Assembly: GCA_963823075.1 (NCBI GenBank) | Contig: CAWGKE010000013.1 | Span: forward strand, 248,001 to 312,000 | Source: UBA4732 sp963823075 | GTDB lineage: Bacteria > Planctomycetota > Planctomycetia > Gemmatales > Gemmataceae | DNA: 64,000 bases | Direction of reading: 5' to 3' | Shown: positions 45,129 to 55,262 of the stretch, piece by piece | Numbering within the stretch: position 1 is the stretch's first letter | How the letters are laid out: every line of letters begins with the position of its first letter | Notes under the pieces: model-generated | Database searches by the model: none | Told to the model about the DNA's origin: nothing | What the model saw: only the letters and a program-made list of their open reading frames with translations | Translations under genes and position numbers: made by a program

Positions 45129-45872
45129 GTGACAAAGCCCCGCAACTCGACCGGCAATTCCGGTCACCACGCCCTCAAGAACGGCGTGCGACTGTACACC
45201 CTGGACGTGGTCCTCGCCGAGGGTCCGGTCAGCGAGGACTTCCTGGAGCGCAACCCCGACGTTTCGCGCACCATCGAGATCCGCGGCGACCAGACGCTCC
45301 AGGACCTCCACGAGGCCGCCCTCGCGGCCTTCGACCGGGAAGACGACCAACTCTACTCTATTTATCTGGGAGCGGGCCGGAAGCGCGACGGGAAGGAGCT
45401 GCGCCCCGCATCGACCGTCGGCGAGCTGAACCTGCGCGTCGGCCGGCGCCTGCGCTATCACTTCGACCCCGAGGACGACTGGACGCACGACGTCAAGGTG
45501 GCGGCGGTCGGCGACCCCGCGCCGGGCGTGAAGTACCCGCGGGTGGTGCGGCGGGTGGGGGAAAGCCCGCCGCAATACACCGACGGACGGCGCGGCGCGG
45601 CGGCCCGGGAGGCGGCGCCGGCCCATCTGCCGGACGCCGCGGCGGACGTGAGTCTGCTCATCGGCGAAATGCACCTGAAGGAGGGGGAATACGCCAAGGC
45701 CATCGAGGCATTCACCCGCGCCATCGAAAACGACCCGAAGGCGGCCGACGAGTACGAGGGCCGGGCGCGGGCCTACCGGGCGCTGGCGGCCGGGGACGAG
45801 CGGCGGGCGCGGGAACTGCGTGCCGCGACGGAGGCGGAGGCGTTGCACCAGGGATGTGGAGGAGAACGATGA
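45129..45872 (+). CDS. pRiA4b ORF-3-like domain protein with TPR-like C-terminus
   Basis: 247 residues from a GTG with AAAGGAG upstream; the longer frame from 45033 has no support. Residues 20-150 match the pRiA4b ORF-3-like fold: YTLDVVLAEG, SRTIEIRGDQTLQDLHEAAL, LYSIYLGAG, WTHDVKVAAVGD. The C-terminal part (SLLIGEMHLKEGEYAKAIEA, FTRAIENDPKAADEYEGRAR) is a TPR pair. Function unknown; the first domain also occurs as a passenger in transposons and plasmids. Stop codon overlaps the nitroreductase start (ATGA), implying coupling. Confidence 0.78.
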   Translation: MTKPRNSTGNSGHHALKNGVRLYTLDVVLAEGPVSEDFLERNPDVSRTIEIRGDQTLQDLHEAALAAFDREDDQLYSIYLGAGRKRDGKELRPASTVGELNLRVGRRLRYHFDPEDDWTHDVKVAAVGDPAPGVKYPRVVRRVGESPPQYTDGRRGAAAREAAPAHLPDAAADVSLLIGEMHLKEGEYAKAIEAFTRAIENDPKAADEYEGRARAYRALAAGDERRARELRAATEAEALHQGCGGER

Positions 45873-46484
45873 CGAAGACGGCCCTGAACGATTATCCCAT
45901 TCACGATCTTCTGAAGCGGCGTTGGAGCCCGCGGGCCTTCGCCGACCGGCTGGTTGAGACGGACAAGCTGCGCTCCCTGCTGGAGGCGGCGCTGGGCGCC
46001 GTCGTCGTTCAACGAGCAGCCCTGGGCCTTCGTCGTCGCCACGCGCGACCGGCCGGAAGATTACGACCGAGTTCTCGGCTGCCTCATCGAGTTCAACCAG
46101 GGTTGGGCGAAGGCGGCCCCGGTGCTGATGCTGACCTTCGCCCACCACGCCTTCGACCGCAACGGCCAGCCCAACCGCCACGCCTTTCACGACGTCGGTC
46201 TGGCGATGGCCAACTTGACCGTACAAGCCACGGCCGAGGGGATGGCCGTTCATCAGATGGCCGGCATCGTGCCGGAAAAGGCCCGCGCCGCGTTCGCCGT
46301 GCCGGAAGGATGGGAGCCGGTTGCGGCCGCCGCGATCGGCTATCCCGGCGACCCGGCCGCGCTGCCGGAGGAGCTGCGCAAGAGAGAACTCGCCCCGCCG
46401 AGCCGAAAGTCGCTGCGGTCGTTCGTGTTCACCGACGGCTGGGGCCGGCCGTCGCCGCTGCTGCCCGAAACGCCGGGCGAATGA
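45869..46484 (+). CDS. Nitroreductase family protein (frameshift)
   Basis: About 204 residues after correcting a shift near 46003. FMN-dependent nitro/flavin reductase fold: HDLLKRRWSPRAFAD (first FMN-binding block), then across the shift WAPSSFNEQPWAFVVATRD (the classic SSxNxQPW block) and DVGLAMANLTVQATAEGM, HQMAGI and AIGYPGDP later. Reduces nitro compounds or quinones with NAD(P)H. All motifs survive, so the shift may be a sequence error. It overlaps the preceding gene by 4 bases. Confidence 0.87.
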
Positions 46485-46486
46485 CC

Positions 46487-47482
46487 TCACTGTTTGTCGG
46501 CGCCCGCCTTGTCCGCCAGCAGCTTCATCACGGCGGCGGTCTTGTCGGCGCTGAGGGACTCGCCCTTTTTTAACACCAGTCCGGCCGTCTCGCGGGCGCG
46601 CTGCGACAGGAAGAAGGCGAAGCCGGCGTCCTCCACGTGGTAGCGCGCCAGGTCGGAGGCGCCGGCCGCGACCACCTCGACATGTTTCAGCATGAGGCCC
46701 TTCACCGCTTCTTCCAGCTTGGCCGCCAGGTCGTTGCGCGTCGGGTCGTCGCTCAGCAGCGCCAGGATCGGGCGGAGCTGGGCGGCTGGGTTCTTCTCGG
46801 TCGCGTCGTCGATGCGCTTGAGAAGGGCCTTGAGCGGGTCGCTCAAGGCGGCGTCTCGCGTGACGATGATCGCCGTGTTCTGCCGGCCGAACGGCGCCAC
46901 GTTCAGGGCCATGATCGCCTTGACGTCCGCATCGGTCAGCTTGTCCTCCTTGGCCAGCACCCGGCTGCCCGTCACCTTGCCGCGCTGAAACAGGAAGAAG
47001 GCGAAGCCGGCGTCGTCCAGTTTGAACTTCTCCAGGTCCACTTTGCCGGCCAGGTCGATATCGACGTGCGGCAACTTCAGTCCATCGGCCTCTTGCGACA
47101 GCCTTTTGTCCAGGTCGAGGCGCAGGTCGTCGTCCTTGTCGTCGGCGCCGACAACTTCCGGCAGATCGTCGCTCTGCACCACGACGAAGGTGTGCAGCCG
47201 TGCGCTGGGGTTCTTTTCCGTCACGGCGTCGATCTGCGTGAGCAAGTTCTTCAACGGATCGCTGAAATCGACTTGCCGCGTGAAGATCATCACCATTGGT
47301 TCCAGGCCGTACTCGGCGATGCGGCTGTGGAAATGGCCCTTGTAGGCGCCGGTGACGTTGTAGGGGTGGAACGCCCCCGGCACGTCGGGCAGTTTGGGGT
47401 CGGTTCGTTCGGTCGTCGGCTCTTCGCCTCGGGCGGTGAACAAAAAGACGGCGACAGCGAAAAGGGGGAACAGGCGGCGCAT
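46487..47482 (-). CDS. Exported protein with two tandem thioredoxin-like repeats
   Basis: 331 residues with a short signal peptide (RRLFPLFAVAVFLFTARGEE). Two copies of about 140 residues align: VMIFTRQVDFSDPLKNLLTQ and AIIVTRDAALSDPLKALLKR, each followed by IDxxTEKNPxAxL and an AGFAFFL block. The layout (strand, helix, strand, helix) is thioredoxin-like but lacks CxxC, so a redox role is unlikely. It converges with the nitroreductase. The long frame continuing upstream belongs to the FtsK gene by chance alignment of frames. Confidence 0.6.
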   Translation of the reverse strand: MRRLFPLFAVAVFLFTARGEEPTTERTDPKLPDVPGAFHPYNVTGAYKGHFHSRIAEYGLEPMVMIFTRQVDFSDPLKNLLTQIDAVTEKNPSARLHTFVVVQSDDLPEVVGADDKDDDLRLDLDKRLSQEADGLKLPHVDIDLAGKVDLEKFKLDDAGFAFFLFQRGKVTGSRVLAKEDKLTDADVKAIMALNVAPFGRQNTAIIVTRDAALSDPLKALLKRIDDATEKNPAAQLRPILALLSDDPTRNDLAAKLEEAVKGLMLKHVEVVAAGASDLARYHVEDAGFAFFLSQRARETAGLVLKKGESLSADKTAAVMKLLADKAGADKQ

Positions 47483-47715
47483 CGAGGCAACCCTCACAGA
47501 GACCGGGACGGCGGCGCGGACCATCTCTTCAGCATGACCCGGCGCAGGTCGGGAGTCAACGGCGGGGGCCGCCGGCGCGATGCGGTGCGCGCCGAGCGGT
47601 TTGCGCCAACCGGATAATCGCTTAACCTTCAAGGGCGTCGAGCAGTTCTTGCAGCAGTGCGGCCGGCTACGACACGCCGCCGCGATATCCGCGAACACAT
47701 CGCGCCACAGCGCGC

Positions 47716-50700
47716 CTACCCGACCGCATTCGCCACCGCCGCGCCCCGCCCGCGCAGCTGTCCCTTGACCCAATCGAGCCACTCGTCCGACGGCGGCCCA
47801 TACGGCCGGAACTTCTCCAGCCGGCCGTCCTCCTCGCTGGCGAACAGCGCGCGGTGGACGCCCAGCTTGCCGGCCAGCGGGTTGTCGATCAGGTTGCTCG
47901 AATCGGCGATGCTCATCTGGAAGACCACGCGCATCGCCAGCTCGCGCAGACCCGATCGGTCCACGGCCCGTTGCAGATTCAGATACGTGTCGCACCACAG
48001 GAGCGTGTGGACGCCGAGGCCGGCCCCGTCGCGCAGCAGGTCGGCGAACTGTTTGGCCGGGTCGGGCGGCCCCTCGCCGGCGCGGCCGAAGCCGAAGTCG
48101 TCCTCGCGGCGCCGCAGGTCGCGGCAGCGCTGCAGGCCGTGGATCACCAGGAACACGGGCGGCGCCTCCGTCTCCGGCGCCTTCTGTCGTCGCTCCAGTT
48201 CCGCCGCCAGCTCGGCGACCACGGCGGCGGTGCCGCGCCAGCCCGCCAGCCGCACCGGTTGCGCGCAGCACGTCCGGCAGCCGCGACCACGGCCCGGCTG
48301 TCGGCGCTTCCGCCTGTCGGCCGTCGATGAGGAAGAATTGCGCGGCGGGGCTTTGCGCTGCCAGGCTGACCACGGCCGATGTGAGCATCCCCAGCGCGGC
48401 CTGGTCCTGCTGACCGACGACGAGAAGGTTGCTGCCGTTCTGCCGGCGGAACACGGCGGCCGTCAGGTCGTTGATGGCCAGCGCGTCGCCGAGCCAGGCG
48501 CGGAGCGGGGCCGACGCAGCTCCGGGCGCTGACGCAGCCCGGCTCGCCGACGGCGCCTCATGCAGCAGCTTGCGCAGCAAATGGTTGTCGCCCACATCCG
48601 CCGCGGCGTTGCCCTCGAAGACCACCGGCGGCGGCGTCTGCGTCCCGCGATCCGCCGCCATTTCGCGGACCTGGTTCAGGTACTCCTCGCGCCGCTCGTC
48701 CGACAGCCATACGACCTGGAAGGGGTTGTTGCCCTCGACGAGGCCGTTGGCGTCGTTGTAGATCGCTTCGCCGGGCCGCGACAGCAGCCGGGCCGCGGCG
48801 TTGTCGGCGCTGAGGATCAGCTGGGCGTCGGCCTCGCTGCACTGCAGCGCGATGCGGATCGCCATCTGATCGACGGTGCTGCGGGCCAGGCTGTAGGCGC
48901 CGCCCAGCGTCTGCGAGCCGAGAAGGACGTGCAGGCCGAATGCACGGCCCTGCCGCACCAGCCGGTCCAGCAATTGGGCCGCGTCCTGCGCGATGCGGTC
49001 GTCTTCCGTGAAAAACTCCTGAAATTCATCCACAATCAGCAGAATGCGCGGCGCCCGCGCCGATGGCGCCGCCTGACGGTAGGCGTTGAGGTCCTGCGCC
49101 CGGTCGCGCGGAAGCGCTCGCCGCGCACCTTCATCTCGGCGTCCAGCCGTTGCAGCACGCTCAGGCCGAACTCGCGCTCGCTCTCCACGGCGATGACGCG
49201 GGCGTGCGGCAGGCCGTGGGCGGCGTAGGCCTTGAACTCGACGCCCTTCTTGAAGTCCACCAGATACAGCTCCACCTCGTCCGGCGAGTAGAGGAGGGCC
49301 AGGTTCGTGATGAGCGCGTGCAGCAACGTCGATTTGCCGGACCCGGTTTTGCCGGCGATGAGGACGTGCTGGGCGGTGCCCTGGCCGAGCCGCAGGTGCT
49401 GCCGCGAGGTCGCGCCGGAGCGGCCCAGCGCCACGTCGAGGCCCTTGCGGCTGTCGGCCGTCCACCACCGATCCGGCGGCGGCGCGATGAACTCGAACGG
49501 CACCTCGACATGGCGGGCGGCGCGCGAAAGCCGGCCGACCCGGTCCAGGATTCGGGCCGCCAGCTCAGCGTCGGGCGGAGCGTCCGGCGTCAGTGGAAAG
49601 CGGCCGAAATCGGGGTCGTCCCAGACGAAACGGCCGTCGTCCCACGTCAGCCGCACGCCGGCCTGGCGCAGGTCCGACAGCTGGAAGCCCTCGGGCATCG
49701 GCTGCTTGCGGTCCACCGTGATGAGCGTCAGCACGCCGCAGCGCGGGCCGTTTTGGGCGATGCTCACCAGCCGACGGCAGGCGTCGGCGCTGAAGTTCGT
49801 CGGGAAATTGGCGACGACAAGGATGCGGAAAGGCTCCGCCACCTCGCCGGCCATCGCGTTGTAGTCGTTGATCGTCGGATAGCGGTCACGGAGGTATTTC
49901 TGGATGACGTTCTCCATGTGCGCGGTCAGGTCGGCCAAGCGCTGCTCGATGTGGGCCGTCTCCGTCCAGATGCGGCTCGTCACGAGCAGGTCGTCGTGGT
50001 CGGCCAGGTCCATGAAGGCCGCGAAGTTCTGGCCCAGGCCGACCGGGTCGAGAATGGTGAAGCGCACCTTGCCCGGCGGAACACACGTCAGCAGCCGATA
50101 CAGCACGGCCTGTAACGCCTCGACCGCCTTCGCCCGGCCGGCGTCCTGCGCCAAAAACAGCATCGACGCCCGATCCGGGAACGGGCACGCCGCGGGCAGC
50201 GTGAAGTCGTCCACGGCCTCCGCCTGCAGCCGTTCGTCGAGCGGCGCGAGGTCCGGTATCTGCTCCTTTCCGACGCTGATTTGGCCGAATTGCAGCACGG
50301 GCGGGGCCGCGGCGGCCGGCGGACGGTCGGCCCAGCACGGGTCGGACCAGGCGGGAAAGAGCCGCTGGCACTCCGTCCGCACGGCGTCCACGCCGGAGCG
50401 CAGCTCGGCGACCGCACGGCGCCATTCGTCCGCCATCATCCGCCAGCCGCGCTCGAAGCCGCCCTCGATCTCGTCCAGCCGCGTGCGCCGGTTCGCGGTC
50501 AGCTCCTCCACCTCGGCGTCGTGGACCCGGTGCGCCTCGGCCAGCCGCCGATCGTGTTCGCGGTCCAATGCACGGAGGTCCGCCTCCAGCCGCCGCTCCG
50601 CGCACTGTTTGCGCGCCGGGAGGCCTCCAGCGCCGCCGGCACGGTTTCGTCGAGCCGCTTCTTGGCCGCCGTCCATTCCTGCTGCGCCTGCGTCCGGGCG

Positions 50701-51686
50701 TATTTTTGGGCGCGCCGGTGCCGCTTCTTGAGGACGGCGATTTGCCGCCGGCAGCGCGAGGCGGCGTTTTTCATCCGCTGGCGGCAGCGCAGGGCCACGG
50801 AATCCACGGCCCGACAAAAGCCCGGGTATATCCGAAATAGCGCCCGCACCTGCCGCCGCGCGATGAAATCCAGCACCAGCTTGGTCGTCATGCCGGCCGC
50901 CAGGGTCGCCACGGAGGAGGCGACCAGTCCGCCGGCCAGCATCAGCAGCAGGCTGCCGGAGCCGGTGAAGAGCGACAGGAGAAGACCCATCGGGTAAATC
51001 GCCAGTACGCCGACCACGGCGAAGATCATGGTGAGCCGGCCGCCCCGGAGCACCTTCGGCAGGGCGAGTTCCTTCAGGCGCTTCCGCAGGTCCGCCAGTC
51101 GCTCTTCCAGGGCGGCGAGGCTTTTGTGCAGGCCGAGCCGGGGGTTCCGGTCGCGCGGCCCCGCGGCGCTTTTCCAGGACGGATGAAGATAAGCTTCCTC
51201 CCATTCGTCCCAGAGGGCGCCGGCTTCCTGGCGGAGCGTGACCAGCCGGTCGAGGATGGCCGTCAGCCGCTTCTCGACCGCCCGGCGCCGCTCCTCCGCC
51301 TTGGCCGTATTGCGCTCCAGAACGGCGCTGAGCGTCCAACGGCCTTCCTGATAGGCGCTGTGCGCGGCCTCCTTCTCTTCTTCGCACTGCTGGGCCGTCG
51401 CCTCGCGGGCCTCGTCGAACGCGCGCGTCGCGGCCGCCAGTTCCTCGTCGCAGAGCGCCTGGATCTGGGCGCGCTCCTCCTCCGTTTCGCGCTCCACCGC
51501 GGCCAGGGCCGATTTCCGCTTCGCCTCGGCGTCGAGCCGGCCGTTCTCGAAGGCGGTTTCCGCCTGGGCCTTGGCGTGCGGCGCGGTCTGGCCCAGGAGT
51601 TTCTCATCGCGGGCGCGGGCGGCGGCTCGCTGCGCCAGGTCCCGGAGCAGCGTGCGTTGGCGGGCGACTAGGAGGGGTTCGTTCAT
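47716..51686 (-). CDS. FtsK/SpoIIIE-type ATPase, type VII secretion-like (three frameshifts)
   Basis: About 1,323 codons when indels near 50620, 49105 and 48252 are repaired. A long coiled coil (1-205), two transmembrane segments (about 217-275), a second coiled coil, then an EccC/EssC-like motor. The first module has Walker A HVLIAGKTGSGKSTLLHALI (about 49320-49366) and Walker B RILLIVDEFQEFF. The second module is degenerate (LLVVGQQDQAALG in place of Walker A; VFLVIHGLQRC for Walker B), as in T7SS ATPases. Preceded by two WXG100-like genes and a coiled-coil gene in one operon. It may drive secretion; effectors are not identified. Confidence 0.78.
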
Positions 51687-51758
51687 GACTGGGTGCTTCG
51701 TGGCCGGGTTGGGAAACGGGTATAGGGTGAGCCGGGTCGCGTCGGCGCCCGGAGCGCG

Positions 51759-51971
51759 TCAGGTACAGTCGCGCCGCACCTGAGCGATCAGCACCGCCAG
51801 GCGGTCGATGGCGTTGACGGCGTCGTTGGTCTGCGCCTCCAGGGGGCGCCAGAAACGCTGCTCGAAATCCTGGGCCACGCCGTCGGTCCAGACGGCGCGG
51901 GTCGCTTCCCAGATTTCGCCGACCGTTTTTATCCCATCGGTCAGCTCGACGGCGGCGGCGGTCAGGCTCAT
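51759..51971 (-). CDS. Small WXG100-like protein
   Basis: 70 residues, overlapping the upstream coiled-coil gene by 4 bases (ATGA). All-helical, with IKTVGEIWEATRAVWTDGVA and FEQRFWRPLEAQTNDAVNAI, resembling two helices joined near a W-x-D-G turn, and a helical tail (RLAVLIAQVRRD). Size, helicity and location just before the FtsK-like gene suggest a WXG100-type substrate or chaperone. Sequence identity to ESAT-6 is not obvious, so this is partly inference from context. Confidence 0.55.
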   Translation of the reverse strand: MSLTAAAVELTDGIKTVGEIWEATRAVWTDGVAQDFEQRFWRPLEAQTNDAVNAIDRLAVLIAQVRRDCT

Positions 51972-52543
51972 GGCTTGGCCTCGGGGATCTGGGCGGGCCG
52001 GCTCGCGTCCGTGCCCGGAGCGGCGGCCGGGCTTGCGTCGGCGCCCCGCGCTGCCGGGGCGGCGGGCGCCTCCAGCGCCATGTAATCGTCCAGCGCCTGG
52101 ATCTTGCCGTCGAGGAGCGCGACGGCGTGGCGAACGTCGCCGTCGAGGAAGCCGCCCAGCCGGCGCATCGGCAGCTCATACTCGTTCAGCGCCTGCGGCA
52201 GCATGCGTCGCCAGCGCTTGACGGCGGTGACCTTTTCCTCGGCGTCTCGCAGCCGCGCCTGCGCCCGCCGGAGGTCGATTTCGCGCTCCGTCACGGCCGA
52301 CCGCCATCCTTCCGGGGCGGAGCGGGCGACGGCCAGCTCGGCCCGGCAGCGGTTGACCTCCTCGTTCCGCTTTTCCCACTCGCGCGTCCAGGCCTTCAGC
52401 TGCACCTCCAGCCAATCGAGCGTGTGCTGCACGTCCATCAGGGCGCCGCGAAGCGCCTCGCGGGCCTTCGCGCTGTATTTGGCGAGGGCCGCCTGGAAGT
52501 TGCGCAGGGCGTCGGTCGAAAGAACGCGGGCGGATTGCCTCAT
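51968..52543 (-). CDS. Coiled-coil protein of the FtsK operon
   Basis: 191 residues, start at 52543. Predicted helical and charged throughout (LRNFQAALAKYSAKAREALR, WLEVQLKAWTREWEKRNEEV, REIDLRRAQARLRDAEEKVT), with an Ala/Pro-rich disordered tail. No membrane helix or catalytic motif. It lies 10 bases after the WXG100-like gene and overlaps the small WXG-like gene, so it is co-expressed. It may be a structural or chaperone component, comparable in position to accessory genes of T7SS loci, with no family identified. Confidence 0.65.
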   Translation of the reverse strand: MRQSARVLSTDALRNFQAALAKYSAKAREALRGALMDVQHTLDWLEVQLKAWTREWEKRNEEVNRCRAELAVARSAPEGWRSAVTEREIDLRRAQARLRDAEEKVTAVKRWRRMLPQALNEYELPMRRLGGFLDGDVRHAVALLDGKIQALDDYMALEAPAAPAARGADASPAAAPGTDASRPAQIPEAKP

Positions 52544-52553
52544 GGCGGAGGCC

Positions 52554-52826
52554 CTATCGCTGCTGGAGGTACTCCTCGATCCGCTCCGCCTTGCGGAGCA
52601 GGAACGGGATGTGTTCATTGGTCGAACCGACGAACTGCGAAAGGACCTGCATGGTTTGCAGGAACTCGCGGGCGAACTTTTCGTGCTCCTGGTCGCGCCA
52701 GGTGTCGCCGAGGGCGGAGAACTGGCCGTGCAGGACGGCGAGCTGATGCTGGAGTTCGTTGTTGAAATGTTTCAGCCCGTGGGCGAAGCGCCGCAGCTCG
52801 GCGGGATCGGCGACGGCCCTGGCCAT
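52554..52826 (-). CDS. WXG100 family protein
   Basis: 90 residues, start at 52826 with AAAGGAG upstream. Two helices (AELRRFAHGLKHFNNELQHQ and the REFLQTMQVLSQFVGSTNEH region) flank the turn LGDTWRDQEHEKFA, which has the W of the WXG motif (here WRD). Length and layout match ESAT-6/WXG100 proteins, which are small dimeric substrates of type VII secretion systems. First gene of the operon leading to the FtsK-like ATPase. The absence of a clear YxxxD/E secretion tail is noted. Confidence 0.72.
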   Translation of the reverse strand: MARAVADPAELRRFAHGLKHFNNELQHQLAVLHGQFSALGDTWRDQEHEKFAREFLQTMQVLSQFVGSTNEHIPFLLRKAERIEEYLQQR

Positions 52827-52920
52827 GCAACGCTCCTTTGGGGGCGAACGCGGCGAACGAGAGAGGACCCCTTCACGATAGCACGGGGGTGGGCCGGTGT
52901 AAACCGGGAGCGCGAAGCAG

Positions 52921-52982
52921 GTTAGCCGCGACGTGGAGCGGAGCGCTCGGGACGAAGCGCTCCGCTCCGCGTCGCGGCTAAC
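52921..52982. repeat. Long inverted repeat, AGCCGCGACG family
   Basis: Arms of 27 bp (52921-52947, 52956-52982) pair with one mismatch; the arm starts GTTAGCCGCGACGTGGAGCG. Related to 17726-17777. It lies 94 bases upstream of the WXG100-like gene, between it and the next gene. Confidence 0.92.
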
Positions 52983-52994
52983 CCATCCGCCGGC

Positions 52995-55262
52995 TCAGGG
53001 CTTGGGCGTCTCTTTCGGAGCATCGCCCGTGGACGGCGACGTCAGGCCCGGCGAGGGCGTTTCTCCCGGAGAAATGTACTTGGTTTTTTCGGGAGAAAGA
53101 TCCTTAATGGGGGCGATCATCTTGAGCTGAGCGGTCAGGTCCTTGGCCACGTTGACGCGCTTGAGGAACAGCACCGCCAGGCAGGTGTCCACGCGCGGAC
53201 CGCATATGCCCTCCGTGGGCCAGCTGCCGTCGTCGTTTTGATTGACCACGAGGAGGTTGGCGCCCCACGAGTACCAGTCGCGGCCGGCCACGGTCTTGAG
53301 GTCGCAGACCATGCACAGCCGCTCCACGGACCACAGGCAATAGATGTCGTCGAGGTTCATCCGGTTGAACTTGCCGGGCTTCAAGAGGCGCCGGCCGCCT
53401 AGCCCCATCCCGAAGGGATTGAGTCCGGGGGCGCCGGCCTGGAAGACGACCGACTGCTGAAGGAGCTGCTGGAGAGTCGCTTTTTCCTTTTGCGTCGCCG
53501 CGCCGCCGGCTTTCATCTGCTTGATGTGGTCGTCGATCTCTTTCAGGTCCTTCAGCGCGTCGGGCGGCAGGTCGAGGGCGAGCGACTTCTCCAGCTCGGC
53601 CTGGAACGCTTGCAGGTCCTTCGTCCAGCTCTGCTTCTGCCCCGGAAAGGCGGGGACGACGAGAGCGAGGCCGAGGGGCTGGAGCTTGGCCGTCGCCTGC
53701 TGCAGGTTCTGCGCCTGCTTGGCGTCGCCGGGCTTCGGCGGTGAGACGCCGCGGTCGAACAGCTCGGCCAGGTACTGGATTCCCTTCTCGAATTGCGGAT
53801 CCGCAGTCTCCGTTTTGCCGCCCTGCGGTTGACCGACCGCCCGGCCGACGGCCAGCTCCATGAGGCCGGAGCAGGTCATAGAGTCGGTGGTTCCCATCAT
53901 GCCGCTGTAGGCCCAGCCGCCGTCGGCGGCCTGGCAGGAGCGGACGTGGGCCTCGGCCAGCAGCAGGGAGCGGTCCACCGGGAGATGGTGCTTGCGGGCG
54001 ACCCACAAACCCAGGACGGCGAACTGCGTCAGCGACAGGTCGCCGGCGCCGAACATCATCATCGCGCCGGGCTGGCGGAGGTCGCCCGCCGTCGCCTTCT
54101 CGATCTTCTTGCCGCGAACGAAGTGACACACCGGCGCCAGGCGCTTCTTGGCCGGGATTTCCACGGACGGATCGTATTTGTCGAGAGTTTCCATCAGCTC
54201 CTTGAGCTGGTCCTGCGTCAGGTCGATGGTCCCCGGGCCGAAATTGAGCGGCGCGCCAGCGCCTTTCGCCCCTGGCACAGCGCCCGTCGGACAATTGTAA
54301 GTCCACTTGCCGTGTTCCAGCTGTCCGGCGATGAGCCGGGCGCCCAGGTCGTGGATCAGGTCTTCGTCCTTGGGATCGCCGAGGCGGTCGAGGAACCAGA
54401 GGCAGATCGCCATCTCGTAGGTGTTATTGCAGGTCGGTTCGCTGGAGCGGACGGCGTTCACACAGGCCGCGACGGCGGGGTCGTCCGCCGGGACGCCGGA
54501 CTCCAACAGGGCCAGTCCGATCAGGCCCATTTCCCCCGTTTGCCGCCCCCCGAAACCCATCACAACGCCGCCCGCGGGGGGCTGCTGAGCGTTGAGCGCA
54601 TCCTTCTTGAGGTAGGCGACCGCCTTGTCGATGGCCTGGTTGATCGGGTCGGCGGCCGGCTGCGGGGCGGGCATCGGATTCGCGTCCGGCGGCGCCGGCG
54701 GTGGGAGCGTCGGCGGCGCCGGCGGTGGCGCGTCGTGGATCGGCGGCGGATCATCCTTGGGTGGGGCGGGCCTCTTCGGCGCCGGCGTCGGCTTCGGGTC
54801 GTCGCCGACCGGCGGCTTGGGCGGGACAGGGTCGGAGGCCTGATCCGGCGCGGCCGGGGCGATCGGGGCGTTCACGGGCGCGACCGCCACGGCCTTCGGC
54901 TGGGCGGCGGGTCGCGGCCAGAAGTTCACGGCCAGGACGATGGCGGTGATCAGGCCGAGGAGGACGACGGCCAGCGCCCCGACCACGACGAGGCCGAGCA
55001 CCAGCCGCGGGTTGGTCGCGGGGGTGGGTCGGGGCGTCGCGGGGACGCGCCGCGGGGCCGGCATGGTCGGGGCGTCAAGGTGCGCGAAGTCGTTGGCGGC
55101 GGCCGGGCGGCCGGCCGGAACCGAGGCGGCGACCGCAGCGGGTTTCGTCCGCACGCTGAAACTGGCGCCGCAGCCGGAGCAGGTTCGCCGGCCCGAATCG
55201 CCGGCCGTGGGGGTCAACGACCCGCCGCATTTGGGGCAGTTCCGGGTGGTGATGGCTGCCAA
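52995..55262 (-). CDS. Zinc-ribbon membrane protein with an alpha-toroid (squalene cyclase-like) domain
   Basis: 755 residues from a TTG at 55262, supported by AGGAGG 7 bases upstream. N-terminal zinc ribbon (CPKCGGSLTPT, then CSGCGASF), one transmembrane helix (LVLGLVVVGALAVVLLGLIT, about 90-115), a proline-rich stretch, then from about residue 205 an alpha-toroid of the prenyltransferase/squalene-hopene cyclase fold (INQAIDKAVAYLKKDAL, AADGGWAYSG, DDGSWPTEG), without the catalytic DxDD of hopene cyclases. It probably binds rather than cyclises; function unknown. Adjacent to, but not clearly part of, the FtsK operon. Confidence 0.68.
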   Translation of the reverse strand: MAAITTRNCPKCGGSLTPTAGDSGRRTCSGCGASFSVRTKPAAVAASVPAGRPAAANDFAHLDAPTMPAPRRVPATPRPTPATNPRLVLGLVVVGALAVVLLGLITAIVLAVNFWPRPAAQPKAVAVAPVNAPIAPAAPDQASDPVPPKPPVGDDPKPTPAPKRPAPPKDDPPPIHDAPPPAPPTLPPPAPPDANPMPAPQPAADPINQAIDKAVAYLKKDALNAQQPPAGGVVMGFGGRQTGEMGLIGLALLESGVPADDPAVAACVNAVRSSEPTCNNTYEMAICLWFLDRLGDPKDEDLIHDLGARLIAGQLEHGKWTYNCPTGAVPGAKGAGAPLNFGPGTIDLTQDQLKELMETLDKYDPSVEIPAKKRLAPVCHFVRGKKIEKATAGDLRQPGAMMMFGAGDLSLTQFAVLGLWVARKHHLPVDRSLLLAEAHVRSCQAADGGWAYSGMMGTTDSMTCSGLMELAVGRAVGQPQGGKTETADPQFEKGIQYLAELFDRGVSPPKPGDAKQAQNLQQATAKLQPLGLALVVPAFPGQKQSWTKDLQAFQAELEKSLALDLPPDALKDLKEIDDHIKQMKAGGAATQKEKATLQQLLQQSVVFQAGAPGLNPFGMGLGGRRLLKPGKFNRMNLDDIYCLWSVERLCMVCDLKTVAGRDWYSWGANLLVVNQNDDGSWPTEGICGPRVDTCLAVLFLKRVNVAKDLTAQLKMIAPIKDLSPEKTKYISPGETPSPGLTSPSTGDAPKETPKP

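Noticed and set aside
46487..49468. A 993-codon frame joining the tandem-repeat protein to FtsK
   Set aside because: The FtsK portion ends by frameshift near 48252, and the exported protein has its own start at 47482 with a signal peptide; the join is accidental.
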